A stretch of DNA of 33,850 nucleotides. It comes from Myxococcaceae bacterium (lineage in GTDB: Bacteria > Myxococcota > Myxococcia > Myxococcales > Myxococcaceae). Of the stretch, positions 7,787-17,485 are shown one piece after another (within the stretch, counting starts at the first letter, position 1; every line of letters starts with the position of its first letter). The notes below the pieces were generated by a model. The model had not been told where the DNA came from and did not search any database. It saw only the letters and a program-made list of their open reading frames with translations. The position numbers and the translations under genes are program-made. The stretch lies in contig JADGRA010000076.1 of assembly GCA_017881265.1 (NCBI GenBank), positions 1-33,850 of the forward strand, in the 5' to 3' direction.

Positions 7787-8181
7787 CGCCAATCGTCTCA
7801 TCCGATGCAAGACGCGCGCAAGGCGTCGGGTGCCCAGCGCTAGGCCAGCTCCAGCGCGGTTGCCATTAAGACTGCTGACACCGCAGAGCGACAACCTGGA
7901 AGCCATGTGACAGCCGATGGGACGGGCAGGTGGCGCCGACAGCTGGCGACACGTCTGCCGCCGACCGGGCTGCGGCCATGTCGCGCAAAGCGCGGACGGC
8001 ACCCAGCGTGCTGCCCCCCGTTTGCAACATGAAGCTCGGGCCAAAGCCTGGGCCCGGCCCATCCGCTTTCACTAGCAGCGTGCGGTCGCGCTTAAAACCG
8101 TACGGCGCTCCTCGTCTTGTTAGATGCTTGACAGAGAATGACCCGGGTGGCTTCTTGCCCGCGTTCCCCTGGGGGTTCCCT
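7787..8181. other. non-coding gap between divergent genes
   Basis: These 395 bp separate two divergent genes. Long frames cross it on both strands but only as extensions of the flanking genes, with poor codon bias. The one recognisable signal is a perfect TTGACA at 8128-8133, 49 nt before the 5'-nucleotidase start. A plausible but weak -10 (CTTCTT, 17 bp on) follows. I see no RNA gene or repeat. Confidence 0.4.
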
Positions 8182-10227
8182 ATGCTCCGTAGAAGCGCCG
8201 TCGCTACCGCGGTCTTAATCTGCGCCTGCAGCTCGTCCCCCTCACCGTCCGCGGCGCGCAAGCTGACTCTGCTGCACACCAACGACGAGCACTCGCACCT
8301 GCTCGGCCTTGGCCCCGAGGTGGACGACTTTCCGGCGCCCACCGTCGCCGGGACCGGCACCATCCAGGGCGGTGCTTCCCGGCGTTCCGTCCTGCTAACC
8401 GCTCAACGTGCCGCCGCGGCCGACGCGGGCTTCGCAACCCTCACAGTTTCGGCCGGAGACAACATGGTGGGCGCGCTGACGCAAGTCGCCGACACGTACC
8501 CCACCGCCGCCTCCGGAACCGGCGACTACCGGGTGCTTTCGATGCTCAAGTACGACGTCACCACGCTCGGCAACCACGAGTTCGACTACGGACCCCACGA
8601 GCTCGCCAACATCATCGCTGCGGCCAAGGGAAGCGCCGAAGGCATCCCCGCCATCGTCTCCAGCAACATTCACTTTAGCGGCACCGCGGGTGACGCGGAC
8701 CTAGAGGCTCTCTTCGACGACGCTGGGACCGACCCGAGTAAACCTGTCCACCGCTGGCTGGTCGTGACGGCCTCCAACGGCCTGCGCGTCGGTTTCGTCG
8801 GAATCATGGGAGCAAACGCGGCCTCGGTAGCCCCGTTGAAGGCGCCGGTGAAGTTCTCGCTTCCCCCGAGCGGCGTTGAGTCCGACACCGCGGGGGTACT
8901 GGCGGCCATCTACAGCGACTTGCAGCCGGTGGTGGACACCGTGCGGAGCGTCGGCAAGGCCGACGTGGTGGTTGCGCTCAGCCACAGCAACCTCCTGCCA
9001 GCCGCCCTCGCCTCAAGCGAGGACTACCTCATCGCACAAAATGTCACCGGACTCGACGTCATTGTCAGTGGCCACACCCACTCGGATGTACCGGCCATCC
9101 TGGTCGCCAACCTGACCAGCGGGAAGAACGTCATGGTGCAGCAGGCGGGCCGTTATGGCGACCACATCGGCCGAATCTCGCTGAGTGTGGAAGCCAATGG
9201 CACCGTCGTCTTCGACACCGAAAACTCCAAGCTGATTCCGGTCGACGACACCACCATCCCCACGAACACCGAAATCAACACGTTTATCGCCTCTGTCATC
9301 TCCTCGGTGGAGCAGACGCCGGTGGCGGGGGGACTCTCATTCCTTCAAATCGCGCTGGCGGAGGTCTTCGGCGCGCCGCAGGCGCTCCCCGCGCAGCCGG
9401 GCGGCCTGGCCTTCAAGTCCGTGGCCGGTCTCAATTTCGACATCGACAACAGCAAGACGGTGGCGGAGACGGAACTGGCTGACTTGGTTGCGGACTCTTT
9501 GCTTGCGGCGGCAGAGTCCGTCGCGCCCACGGACCTCGCAGTCGAGGCTGAAGGCGTCCTGCGGGTCTCCACCCTTGCGCAGGGGAAGACTCATCAACTC
9601 TCGTTCGACGACCTATTCAGCGCCGTTCCATTGGGTTCGTCGGTCAACGGAACACTCGGCTATCCGCTCTGCCGGTTTGGCATTTTCTTGGCTGAGGTGA
9701 AGGCCGCCTTCGAGGTGACCCTGCGCCTCGCCTACGCCGGCGATTCCGACCTCTATCTCGTGCCCGCTGGCTTCAAGTTCGAGTACGACCTCTCGCGTCC
9801 GGCCAACGACCGAGTTTTCAGAATTTACCAGACATCGACGCATGCCGGGAACACGTACGACACTTACGACGCCACTTCGCTCGTCTATGACCGCTCGACC
9901 TCCACCTCGCCCGGCTGGCTGGTGTCGTCCTCGACGCTGGTACGTGCCACTTCGAATCTCTACGTGGCCACATTCGCTTCGCTCGTGGGAGTCACACTCA
10001 AGGATGCAGACACGGGCCAACCGATTTCGCACAACGACCCGACGGCAACCATCCTGCACCGCGCTGCCGACGGTAGTGAGATTAAAGAGTGGGAGGCGCT
10101 GGGTGCCTACGTCTACGCCCAGGCCAACCTGCCAGCAAACTCGGGCGTCGTGCCCCAACGCTACTCTCCGACCGGCACGCTCCCGCGGCGGGCGATTTGC
10201 CTCCAGAGCGGCGTTCCGTGCCCATGA
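8182..10227 (+). CDS. 5'-nucleotidase/metallophosphatase lipoprotein
   Basis: A 681-residue exported enzyme of the bifunctional UDP-sugar hydrolase/5'-nucleotidase (UshA-like) family, which dephosphorylates extracytoplasmic nucleotides. The start at 8182 gives a lipoprotein signal (MLRRSAVATAVLICAC, acylated Cys probably C16). The calcineurin-like domain carries the di-metal ligands in order: DEH (D35, H37) in LLHTNDEHSH, GDN (D93), GNHE (N131, H132), SHSN (H268) and GHTH (297-300). The C-terminal substrate-binding domain covers about 400-600 and contains SFDDLFSAVPLGSSV; the tail ends RRAICLQSGVPCP. Typical family length is 520-560, so this one is long. A frame extends upstream to 7930, but it lacks signal-peptide logic. 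It stands alone; the surface role is probably phosphate or nucleoside scavenging. Confidence 0.88.
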   Translation: MLRRSAVATAVLICACSSSPSPSAARKLTLLHTNDEHSHLLGLGPEVDDFPAPTVAGTGTIQGGASRRSVLLTAQRAAAADAGFATLTVSAGDNMVGALTQVADTYPTAASGTGDYRVLSMLKYDVTTLGNHEFDYGPHELANIIAAAKGSAEGIPAIVSSNIHFSGTAGDADLEALFDDAGTDPSKPVHRWLVVTASNGLRVGFVGIMGANAASVAPLKAPVKFSLPPSGVESDTAGVLAAIYSDLQPVVDTVRSVGKADVVVALSHSNLLPAALASSEDYLIAQNVTGLDVIVSGHTHSDVPAILVANLTSGKNVMVQQAGRYGDHIGRISLSVEANGTVVFDTENSKLIPVDDTTIPTNTEINTFIASVISSVEQTPVAGGLSFLQIALAEVFGAPQALPAQPGGLAFKSVAGLNFDIDNSKTVAETELADLVADSLLAAAESVAPTDLAVEAEGVLRVSTLAQGKTHQLSFDDLFSAVPLGSSVNGTLGYPLCRFGIFLAEVKAAFEVTLRLAYAGDSDLYLVPAGFKFEYDLSRPANDRVFRIYQTSTHAGNTYDTYDATSLVYDRSTSTSPGWLVSSSTLVRATSNLYVATFASLVGVTLKDADTGQPISHNDPTATILHRAADGSEIKEWEALGAYVYAQANLPANSGVVPQRYSPTGTLPRRAICLQSGVPCP

Positions 10228-10475
10228 GAGATGGGCGGCTGCGCCCAGGCAGGTCAGACGTGGCGCAAGCGCGCCAGGTCCGCGGTGATGAGCATGCTCC
10301 CCTCTCGTAGCGGGCGCGCGACGAGCTGACGAAGAGGTCTGCGCCGCGTTTCTCGAACTGAGGGGGCCGAAGTTGGAGTCCTCTTCGCTCGTATGCTGCG
10401 GAACAAGCCATGACCGACCCACGAACTGTTTTCGCGAAGGTGTCTGCTGTCTCAGAAGGCCCCCCCTGACGTGAC

Positions 10476-10709
10476 ATGCACACGCACGTTGATTCGCACC
10501 AGGCGCTCTTAAGGCTAAACGCCTACTTGCACGGGGCACTGACGCTGGAAGCGCTCATGGACTGGGCGGAGCGCCTCGACGCGGCCGGGACGGAAGACGT
10601 ATGGCTCCGCCGCGTCGCCGCCGACCTGGCCAACCCGCTTCTGTGCCGGGAGCAGGCCACGGCCCTCGTGCGGGACCACCTGCGGACGCGCGCGCCTCCG
10701 GGCGGCTGA
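10476..10709 (+). CDS. small hypothetical protein
   Basis: A 77-residue frame, MHTHVDSHQALLRLNAYLHG onward, with a helical, amphipathic composition and GC-biased third positions. No membrane segment, no Cys pair and no known motif. It lies 130 bp upstream of nrfH in the same orientation. The 248 bp before it (10228-10475) hold nothing I can identify. It could be a small regulator or adaptor; its reality is uncertain. Confidence 0.4.
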   Translation: MHTHVDSHQALLRLNAYLHGALTLEALMDWAERLDAAGTEDVWLRRVAADLANPLLCREQATALVRDHLRTRAPPGG

Positions 10710-10840
10710 GCGGCCCACGCTGCGAGGCTACCTGACGCCCACGCGCCGAGCGGGCGAGCCGCATTTAGTGGACACCTCGCAGGCCTTCTGGGTCTGGTCC
10801 GCGGCATGTCGGGGGAGGACGAGGCGGGCTGAGCGTCGGG

Positions 10841-11278
10841 TTGGCCGCCGCGGTGGCGGTGGGGCTCCTCGTGGGACTCGGCGGCTTCACCTTTCGCTTC
10901 GCCGAGGGGCTGTCCTACTTCAGCACCGACCCACGGGCCTGCGCGAACTGCCACATCATGCGCGAGGAGTACGCCTCCTGGCAGCACGCCACGCACCACG
11001 GCAATGCCACGTGCGTGCAGTGCCACCTGCCGCACGCCCTCATCCCGAAGCTTCTGGCCAAGGCCGTCAACGGCTGGAACCACAGCCGCGCCTTCACCCT
11101 GCAGGACTTCCCGGAGCCCATCCGCATTGGAAAGACCAATGCCCGCATCCTCCAGGAGAACTGCCTCGCCTGCCATGGGCAGTTTGTCTCGGAAGTCGTC
11201 CACGGAAGCACCACGGCCGAGGGTGCGCCGCAGTGCGTGCACTGCCACCGCCGCGTCGGGCACGGCGCCCGAAACTAG
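10841..11278 (+). CDS. nrfH: tetrahaem cytochrome c NrfH, nitrite reductase small subunit
   Basis: The membrane quinol dehydrogenase of the NrfHA complex (NapC/NirT family), passing electrons from menaquinol to NrfA for reduction of nitrite to ammonium. One N-terminal membrane helix (AAAVAVGLLVGLGGFTFRF) precedes four c-type haem motifs: CANCH at 34-38, CVQCH at 58-62, CLACH at 108-112 and CVHCH at 132-136. The first is followed by the Met of the CXXCHxM signature of NrfH (M40). At 145 residues it is of normal size. The only in-frame start codons before the helix are TTG at 10841 and GTG at 10853, so a rare start is used. nrfA follows after 25 nt with its own ribosome-binding site. Confidence 0.92.
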   Translation: MAAAVAVGLLVGLGGFTFRFAEGLSYFSTDPRACANCHIMREEYASWQHATHHGNATCVQCHLPHALIPKLLAKAVNGWNHSRAFTLQDFPEPIRIGKTNARILQENCLACHGQFVSEVVHGSTTAEGAPQCVHCHRRVGHGARN

Positions 11279-11303
11279 GAAGCCACCGCCAAGGAGACCC
11301 CGC

Positions 11304-12722
11304 ATGGAGACGCCCGCCGACAAACCGAAGCGCTGGTGGACGCTGGCCGCCGTAGCGGCAGTGACGGCACTCCTCACTGCGGGCATCGCCGCGCTGCTGG
11401 TCAACATTGTCGAGCGGAAGACGGAGGCGAAGCAGCGCTTCCTGAAATTCGTCCAGGTGGACGAGAACACGGTGGACCCCGCCGTGTGGGGGATGAACTG
11501 GCCGCGGGAGTACGACAGCTACCAGCGCACCGTCGCCCCCAGTCACACCAACTTCGGAGGCGGGGACGCTTCACCCGCGGAGAAGGCCGACCGCTTCCCC
11601 TGGCTGACGCGCATTTTCGCCGGCTACGCCTTCAGCCTGGACTACCGAGACCGCCGCGGCCACGCCTATATGCTGCTGGACCAAGAGAAGACGCGCCGGG
11701 TGACGGAGAAGCAGCAGCCCGGCGCCTGCCTGCACTGCCACGCCAGCATCATCCCCGCCTACCGCTCCGTCGGGAAGGGAGACGTCATGAAGGGCTTCGA
11801 GGAGGTGTGCGCCATGAAGTACCAGGACGCACGCGCCCTCGTCGACGCCAAGGGCGAGCAGCTGGTGAACCACCCGGTCAGCTGTGTCGACTGCCACGAC
11901 CCGAGCACCATGGAGCTGCGCGTGACGCGGCCTGGCTTCCTCGTCGGCATCAAGGCGCTGAAGGAGCACGAGGGGGTGAAGGACTACGACGTCAACCGCG
12001 ACGCCACCCGGCAGGAGATGCGCAGCTACGTCTGCGGGCAATGCCATGTCGAGTACTACTTCCGGGGTGACCACAAGACGCTGACGTACCCCTGGAAGAA
12101 CGGGCTGAAGGTGGAGGACATCGAGGCCTACTACGACGAGGGGGCCAATTTCCCGGACGGCAAGCCCTTCAAGGACTGGGTGCACCCGGACACGGGCGCA
12201 CCGGTACTGAAGGCCCAGCACCCGGAATTCGAGACGTGGAACCAGGGCGTCCATGCCCGCAGCGGCGTGGCCTGCGCCGACTGCCATATGCCGTATTTAC
12301 GCGAGGGGGCGGTCAAGGTGTCCGACCACTGGGTGCGCAGCCCCCTCCTCAACGTCAACCGCGCCTGCCAAGGTTGCCACCCCTACGCGGAGAGCGAACT
12401 GCAGGCGCGGGTGGGCCTCATCCAGGCGAGAAGCCTGGACCTCCTGCAGCGGGCGGGCAGCGCCATCACGCAGATGCTCGACGCCGCGAAGGCAGCCCGG
12501 GCCGCAGGCGCCAGCGACGCGCAGCTGGAGGAGGTGCGCAAGCTGCACCGCAAGGCCCAGTGGCGGCTCGACTTCGTGGCGGCGGAAAACTCCATGGGCT
12601 TCCACGCGCCACAGGAGACGGCCCGCATTCTCGGCGAGTCCATCGACTACAGCCGCCAGGCCCAGCTGGCCGCGGAGCGCCTCAAACCGGGCGCCCCGTC
12701 GCCCCGGCCCGGGCCGCCGTAG
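11304..12722 (+). CDS. nrfA: pentahaem nitrite reductase NrfA (CXXCH type)
   Basis: The catalytic subunit of periplasmic ammonifying nitrite reductase (nitrite to ammonium, six electrons). 472 residues; ATG at 11304 with AAGGAG 8 nt upstream. An N-terminal hydrophobic anchor (13-34, uncleaved-looking) is followed by five haem motifs: CLHCH 142-146, CVDCH 194-198, CGQCH 244-248, CADCH 324-328 and CQGCH 355-359. The first, catalytic, haem has CXXCH in place of the Lys-ligated CXXCK of the E. coli and Wolinella enzymes. Other active-site elements are kept: R118 in RRGH, E250-Y251 in CHVEYYF, and K303-A-Q305-H306, which carries the calcium-site Lys/Gln and the substrate His. It is an operon with nrfH. 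The gene ends only 3 bp from the convergent ankyrin gene. Confidence 0.95.
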   Translation: METPADKPKRWWTLAAVAAVTALLTAGIAALLVNIVERKTEAKQRFLKFVQVDENTVDPAVWGMNWPREYDSYQRTVAPSHTNFGGGDASPAEKADRFPWLTRIFAGYAFSLDYRDRRGHAYMLLDQEKTRRVTEKQQPGACLHCHASIIPAYRSVGKGDVMKGFEEVCAMKYQDARALVDAKGEQLVNHPVSCVDCHDPSTMELRVTRPGFLVGIKALKEHEGVKDYDVNRDATRQEMRSYVCGQCHVEYYFRGDHKTLTYPWKNGLKVEDIEAYYDEGANFPDGKPFKDWVHPDTGAPVLKAQHPEFETWNQGVHARSGVACADCHMPYLREGAVKVSDHWVRSPLLNVNRACQGCHPYAESELQARVGLIQARSLDLLQRAGSAITQMLDAAKAARAAGASDAQLEEVRKLHRKAQWRLDFVAAENSMGFHAPQETARILGESIDYSRQAQLAAERLKPGAPSPRPGPP

Positions 12723-12725
12723 CGC

Positions 12726-13208
12726 TCAGCGAAAGAACTGTTCCAAGTCGTAATTCGACGGGCGGTGGCTGAGGTCTTCCGGAGAGACCCCGTGCTTGTT
12801 CTTCAGGGTGGGGTCCGCGTCGGAGAGAAGCAACGTCCAGATGGCCGCACCCTCGGCCTCACCCCGGAAGGTCGAGAGGGCGCGGAAGAGGGGCGTCTGC
12901 CCGAAGTGGTCGAGCGGGTCCACCGGCGCTCCCTTGTCGAGCAGCAGTTGCACCACGTCGGGGAGATGGGCCTGAGCCGCGAAGTGCAGGGCCGTCGCGC
13001 CCTCTCGGTCCGAAAGGGCCGGGTCGGCGCCGTGCGCGAGGAGGATGCGGACCAGGTCCAGCCGCTTCTCGAGCACCGCTTCCATCAGCAGCGTCCGACC
13101 CTCGCCGTCGGCGTGGTTGAGGTCGGTCGAGGCAAGCGCCTTCTCGACCCGCCGCGGGTCCCCACTCCAGAGTGCCTCGAGCGCGTCCTCGGTCGGCTTC
13201 TTCTTCAT
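12726..13208 (-). CDS. ankyrin-repeat protein
   Basis: A 160-residue soluble protein made almost wholly of ankyrin repeats. Successive units read GRTLLMEAVLEKRLDLVRIL, GATALHFAAQAHLPDVVQLL and GQTPLFRALSTFRGEAEGA, the last followed by a degenerate DPTLKNKHGVSPEDL unit. Ankyrin arrays bind partner proteins; no enzyme domain is present. The ATG at 13208 follows CCGGGGAACG and gives a protein starting MKKKPTEDALEALWSGDPRR. The longer frame to 13454 is a shadow of the cupin gene. It is convergent with nrfA (3-bp gap) and 76 bp downstream of the cupin gene on the same strand. Partner unknown. Confidence 0.88.
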   Translation of the reverse strand: MKKKPTEDALEALWSGDPRRVEKALASTDLNHADGEGRTLLMEAVLEKRLDLVRILLAHGADPALSDREGATALHFAAQAHLPDVVQLLLDKGAPVDPLDHFGQTPLFRALSTFRGEAEGAAIWTLLLSDADPTLKNKHGVSPEDLSHRPSNYDLEQFFR

Positions 13209-13284
13209 CGTTCCCCGGTGGCTACCGGCTCCCGGCCACCCGGGAGCGCCGTCTCGGAGGTGCCCGTGCGGACGAATGCGCGGT

Positions 13285-13758
13285 CTACTTCTTCGGGGCC
13301 GGCTCCTCCACGATGTCCCACTTGCCCCGGCAGTCGACGAAGAGCACGCAGTCGGCCCCGTCGGCGCAGTGGGTGGTGTGCGCCTTCTTCCCGGTGAAGG
13401 AGAAGTACGAGCCAGCCGGCAGCGTGTGGTCCTGGCCGTCGACGTTGAAGACAACGGTGCCCGACATCACCGCAACGTAGTGGTCGGGCGAATGGTGGTG
13501 GAGCGGAGCCGAGAACCCGGCTGGTAGCTTGATGAAGAAGTGGCTGGCCCCCTTGCTAGGGTCACCCTCCGCCGCAGCCAGCTTCGCCCCGGGCCTGTCG
13601 GACACGTCCCCCCACTTGAGGTCGCTCGCCGGAAGGAGGACCACCGTCCCGCCGCCCTTCTTGGAGGCTGCGTCCTTGGCCCCCGCTGCTGCCGAAACGA
13701 GAAGTGCGGCTCCGACGATGCTCACCAGCGCGATGGTCTTCTTCACCAGTACCCCCAT
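13285..13758 (-). CDS. exported cupin-domain protein
   Basis: A 157-residue secreted protein with an N-terminal signal peptide (VKKTIALVSIVGAALLVSAAAGA) and a single cupin barrel. Cupin motif 1 appears as HHHSPDHYVAVMSGTVVFNV, where the His cluster and the E/D-H pattern would bind metal. Motif 2 appears as PAGSYFSFTGKKAHTTHC. It resembles DUF4437-type cupins of unknown substrate. Two Cys near the end (HCADGADCVLFVDC) may form a disulphide. The start is ATG 13758 or GTG 13746, the latter having GGGGGT 5 nt upstream. It is divergent from serA, 85 bp away, and may form an operon with the ankyrin gene. Confidence 0.85.
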   Translation of the reverse strand: MGVLVKKTIALVSIVGAALLVSAAAGAKDAASKKGGGTVVLLPASDLKWGDVSDRPGAKLAAAEGDPSKGASHFFIKLPAGFSAPLHHHSPDHYVAVMSGTVVFNVDGQDHTLPAGSYFSFTGKKAHTTHCADGADCVLFVDCRGKWDIVEEPAPKK

Positions 13759-13842
13759 TGAGAGATTGCCCTGGCTACGCCTTATCCGCAGCGAAGTCCA
13801 CGCACCCACCGCAGCGGCTCCCGGTCTAGGCTTGGCGTCCCG

Positions 13843-15078
<1,236 letters not shown>

Positions 15079-15288
15079 AGCGCGGTCCGCCGCGAGCCCG
15101 CTGACCGCCAGCGTCGGTTTGTGCCGAGGCGAGTTCCGTTGACCGTTGCGCGGGGTCGGTGACCGCAGCGAACCAGCTCGATGAGAATCGCGGCCGCCAT
15201 GAGCTGAATCATCCTTCTTTCCTGTCCGAACCGAGTTCTCTAGCCAAAGGCTCGAGCGGCGCCGGCCTCACAAAAAGAACGCGGGTGG

Positions 15289-15774
15289 CTACTTGTTCGC
15301 GGGCGACTTCGCGAGGACCTCGAATTGCAGGCTGCCGGCCGGCCTCTCGTTGACGAAGACTTCAACCGAGTATTTGCCAACGGCCAACCCGGACCGGTTG
15401 TCGAGGTGGAACGCGGTTGCTTTGGGCCCGACGGAAGAAACGGTCTGCGAGCCCTCCTGTAGGAGGGTGCCATTCGGGCCATACCACCTCGCGCGGAGTA
15501 TCACGGCCGGGTCCACGCCGTCGGAGACTACAGACAGGAAGACGGTGTCCTTACGGCCGAAGCTCTCCGCAGGGGCAGTGACATTGTTGTCCGTGTACAC
15601 CGCCTTGCCCACGCTCAACGTCGTCACCGTAAAGGGCGGCGAGAGGGGAGGAGGGGGCGTGGGCTGTACCGGCCGGGGCAACGGTGGAGGTGGTGGGGGA
15701 GGTCGGCTGCAGCCAGAAAGGGCAGTTGCTGCGGTGAGGAGGCCGACGGCCAGAACTCCAGCAAGCTGTGGCAA
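15289..15774 (-). CDS. proline-rich lipoprotein with beta-domain
   Basis: A 161-residue predicted lipoprotein. The TTG at 15774 is taken as start because an AGAGG sequence lies 6 nt upstream and the frame then opens with a lipoprotein signal (PQLAGVLAVGLLTAATALSGC, lipobox LSGC). A Pro-rich spacer (about 25 residues) leads to a beta-rich domain of about 110 residues with ARWYGPNGTLLQEGSQTV and GLAVGKYSVEVFVNERPAGSL. This recalls small carbohydrate- or protein-binding sandwiches seen in delta-group lipoproteins. Function unknown. The 210 bp to serA contain no gene. The upstream 285 bp (15775-16059) are non-coding, with only weak short frames. Confidence 0.75.
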   Translation of the reverse strand: MPQLAGVLAVGLLTAATALSGCSRPPPPPPPLPRPVQPTPPPPLSPPFTVTTLSVGKAVYTDNNVTAPAESFGRKDTVFLSVVSDGVDPAVILRARWYGPNGTLLQEGSQTVSSVGPKATAFHLDNRSGLAVGKYSVEVFVNERPAGSLQFEVLAKSPANK

Positions 15775-16059
15775 GGGGACCTCTTCCTTTCGGGAACGCC
15801 AGGAGACAGACCGTATCAGTCTGGCGGGGCACCCCACCCTTGTGGAAGTGGCACAGCGTACGACATGGAATTCGCTGTTCCTGGACGGGGGAAATTGGGA
15901 CCGAACGCCCGTGCAACGGCGAGTGCTTGGCAGCACGCGTCCTTAAGAAGACGTTTTTGTTCATCGCTCACGGGTTCTTTGAGAACAACGAGGCCCTTGC
16001 GCCCAACAGTCGACGCCCTACCTTGCACTGTTCCAGCCCACCTCTGAGGAGAAGCGCCA

Positions 16060-16272
16060 ATGCAGGGAACACATTTACGAGCGGCAATTGTCGGTGTGTT
16101 GGTTGCCGCCTCTGGGTGCGTGGCGCACGAGCACTACGCAACGCGTCCCGCCGCACCGTGCCGCGGGGGAGTCTGGGAGGAAGGCCACTACGGAGAACGT
16201 GGGAGCTGGCATCCCGCGCATTGGGAATGCCCCACTGGGGGAGAGAAGGTTGAGGTCATTATCAGACCGTAA
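16060..16272 (+). CDS. small lipoprotein with aromatic/Gly repeat
   Basis: A 70-residue lipoprotein with a perfect ribosome-binding site (GAGGAG, 8 nt from the ATG). The signal ends at the lipobox AASGC, and a short mature part follows with WEEGHYGERGSWHPAHWECP. This resembles the YXWxxGxW-type aromatic repeats of envelope proteins found widely in Gram-negatives. It is followed by two hairpins and then by the secreted 340-residue gene, also aromatic-rich, so the two may work together. No enzymatic function is expected. Confidence 0.72.
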   Translation: MQGTHLRAAIVGVLVAASGCVAHEHYATRPAAPCRGGVWEEGHYGERGSWHPAHWECPTGGEKVEVIIRP

Positions 16273-16273
16273 G

Positions 16274-16303
16274 CCAGGTCTGGAACGCAGCGACGCGACC
16301 TGG
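16274..16303. terminator. hairpin after the small lipoprotein
   Basis: A 7-bp stem CCAGGTC/GACCTGG with a 16-nt loop begins 2 nt after the stop codon and is followed by a T-rich stretch (TTGATTTTCTTT). It is a possible weak terminator, with the stronger one at 16325 as backup. Confidence 0.4.
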
Positions 16304-16324
16304 GATTAGCTTGATTTTCTTTGG

Positions 16325-16350
16325 AGGGAGGATTTGGCCTCCCTTCTTTT
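16325..16350 (+). terminator. intrinsic terminator
   Basis: Stem AGGGAGG/CCTCCCT with loop ATTTGG, followed by TCTTTT: a textbook Rho-independent terminator for the rightward small lipoprotein. The next gene starts at 16400, so it needs its own promoter within or after this element. Confidence 0.75.
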
Positions 16351-16399
16351 GTCCGCGCGAACACCGCGCCCGCCTCCGTTTAGACGAGGGAGTAGTCCG

Positions 16400-17422
16400 A
16401 TGCGCCATTTGCTGCTGTCGACCTCTTTATTGCTACTCCCCCTCTTCCCGGCCGCGGCCCAGGCTCAGGTAAGCATCTCCATCAACGTCGACACCTATCC
16501 GACGCTGGTCCAAGTTCCCGGCTATCCTGTCTATTACGACCCGCAGCTGAACTCGAATTACTTCTTCTACGACGGTCTCTACTGGGTTTACGCCGGAGAC
16601 ACCTGGTATGCGAGCAGCTGGTACAACGGCCCCTGGCAGATGGTTGGGCCCGAGTCCGTGCCGCTGTTTGTGCTGCGTATTCCAGTTCGCTACTACCGCG
16701 AGCCGCCGGTCTATTTCCGCGGTTGGCAGGCCGACGCGCCGCCGCGCTGGGGCGAGCACTGGGGCCAGGGCTGGGAAGCACACCGCGCTGGATGGGACCG
16801 CTGGGACCGGCATGATGTCCCGCCACCTGCGCCCCAGCCCGTGTACCAGCGCCAGTACGCGGGTGCCCGCTATCCGCGCGCTCCTGAGCAGCAGCAGGCA
16901 ATCCGGGCGGAGAGCTACCACTACCAACCGCGCGAAGCGGTCACGCAGCAACACTACCAGCAGGCGCCCAAGCCCGCAGACTCGGAAGCTGCGGCTCGGC
17001 AGCAGCCTGCGTCTCAGCACACACAAGCGCCTCCTCCGCAGCGTGCCGACGTTCATCCGCCTGCGACTCAGCACACAGAAGCGCCTCCTCCGCAGCGTGC
17101 CGACGTTCATCCGCCTGCGACTCAGCATCCGCAAGCACTTCCTCCTCCGCAGCGTGCCGACGTTCAGCCGCCTGCGACTCAGCATCCGCAAGCACCTCCT
17201 CCGCCGCAAAGCGCCGGGGTTCATCCGTCCGCGCCCGTGCCAGGTTCAGCGCCGCAGCACGCACCTCCTCCTCCTCCGCACCAGCAGGCTGCTCAGGCGT
17301 CGGCCCCTCCGCTACCCAACAAGCCGACGTCAGCGCCGCAACAGCACGAGAACAAGGCGCCACCCCCTCCTCAGAAGTCCGACGAGAAGAAGGGTGAGCA
17401 GCACGGGCAGGAGTCAAAGTAG
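16400..17422 (+). CDS. secreted aromatic-rich protein with Pro/Gln repeats
   Basis: A 340-residue exported protein. Signal peptide MRHLLLSTSLLLLPLFPAAAQA. Residues of about 22-150 are a conserved aromatic domain (YFFYDGLYWVYAGDTWYASS, then WYNGPW and VRYYREPPVYFRGW). The domain closely resembles a family of uncharacterised envelope proteins I know mainly from Betaproteobacteria. The rest is Gln/Pro/His-rich, with near-identical tandem units of 18-19 residues, then a Lys-rich end. The ATG at 16400 has GAGGGAG 7 nt upstream; the frame from 16334 only adds terminator sequence. Function unknown; a periplasmic or surface spacer or metal-binding role (many His) is guesswork. Possible horizontal acquisition: an integrase remnant lies just downstream. 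Confidence 0.8.
   Translation: MRHLLLSTSLLLLPLFPAAAQAQVSISINVDTYPTLVQVPGYPVYYDPQLNSNYFFYDGLYWVYAGDTWYASSWYNGPWQMVGPESVPLFVLRIPVRYYREPPVYFRGWQADAPPRWGEHWGQGWEAHRAGWDRWDRHDVPPPAPQPVYQRQYAGARYPRAPEQQQAIRAESYHYQPREAVTQQHYQQAPKPADSEAAARQQPASQHTQAPPPQRADVHPPATQHTEAPPPQRADVHPPATQHPQALPPPQRADVQPPATQHPQAPPPPQSAGVHPSAPVPGSAPQHAPPPPPHQQAAQASAPPLPNKPTSAPQQHENKAPPPPQKSDEKKGEQHGQESK
17032..17220 (+). repeat. in-frame 54/57-nt tandem repeat
   Basis: Three consecutive units of 54-57 nt, plus flanking partial units, encode QRADVHPPATQHTEAPPP, QRADVHPPATQHPQALPPP and QRADVQPPATQHPQAPPPP. Nucleotide identity between units is high (the string GCGTGCCGACGTTCA recurs), so they are recent duplications and likely to vary in copy number between strains. 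Confidence 0.85.
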
Positions 17423-17485
17423 AGCTCCGCCGGCACCCGGCCGCGAGCCGTCGGCTCCTCCGGGAACCGTGACGCGGACCACCCG

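Noticed and set aside
15816-16028. A 70-residue minus-strand frame upstream of the TTG lipoprotein
   Set aside because: No start signal or known motif, and it overlaps the promoter region between two divergent lipoprotein genes.
16995-17230. CRISPR-like array in the repeated stretch
   Set aside because: Units are adjacent, in frame and without spacers; they are coding tandem repeats.
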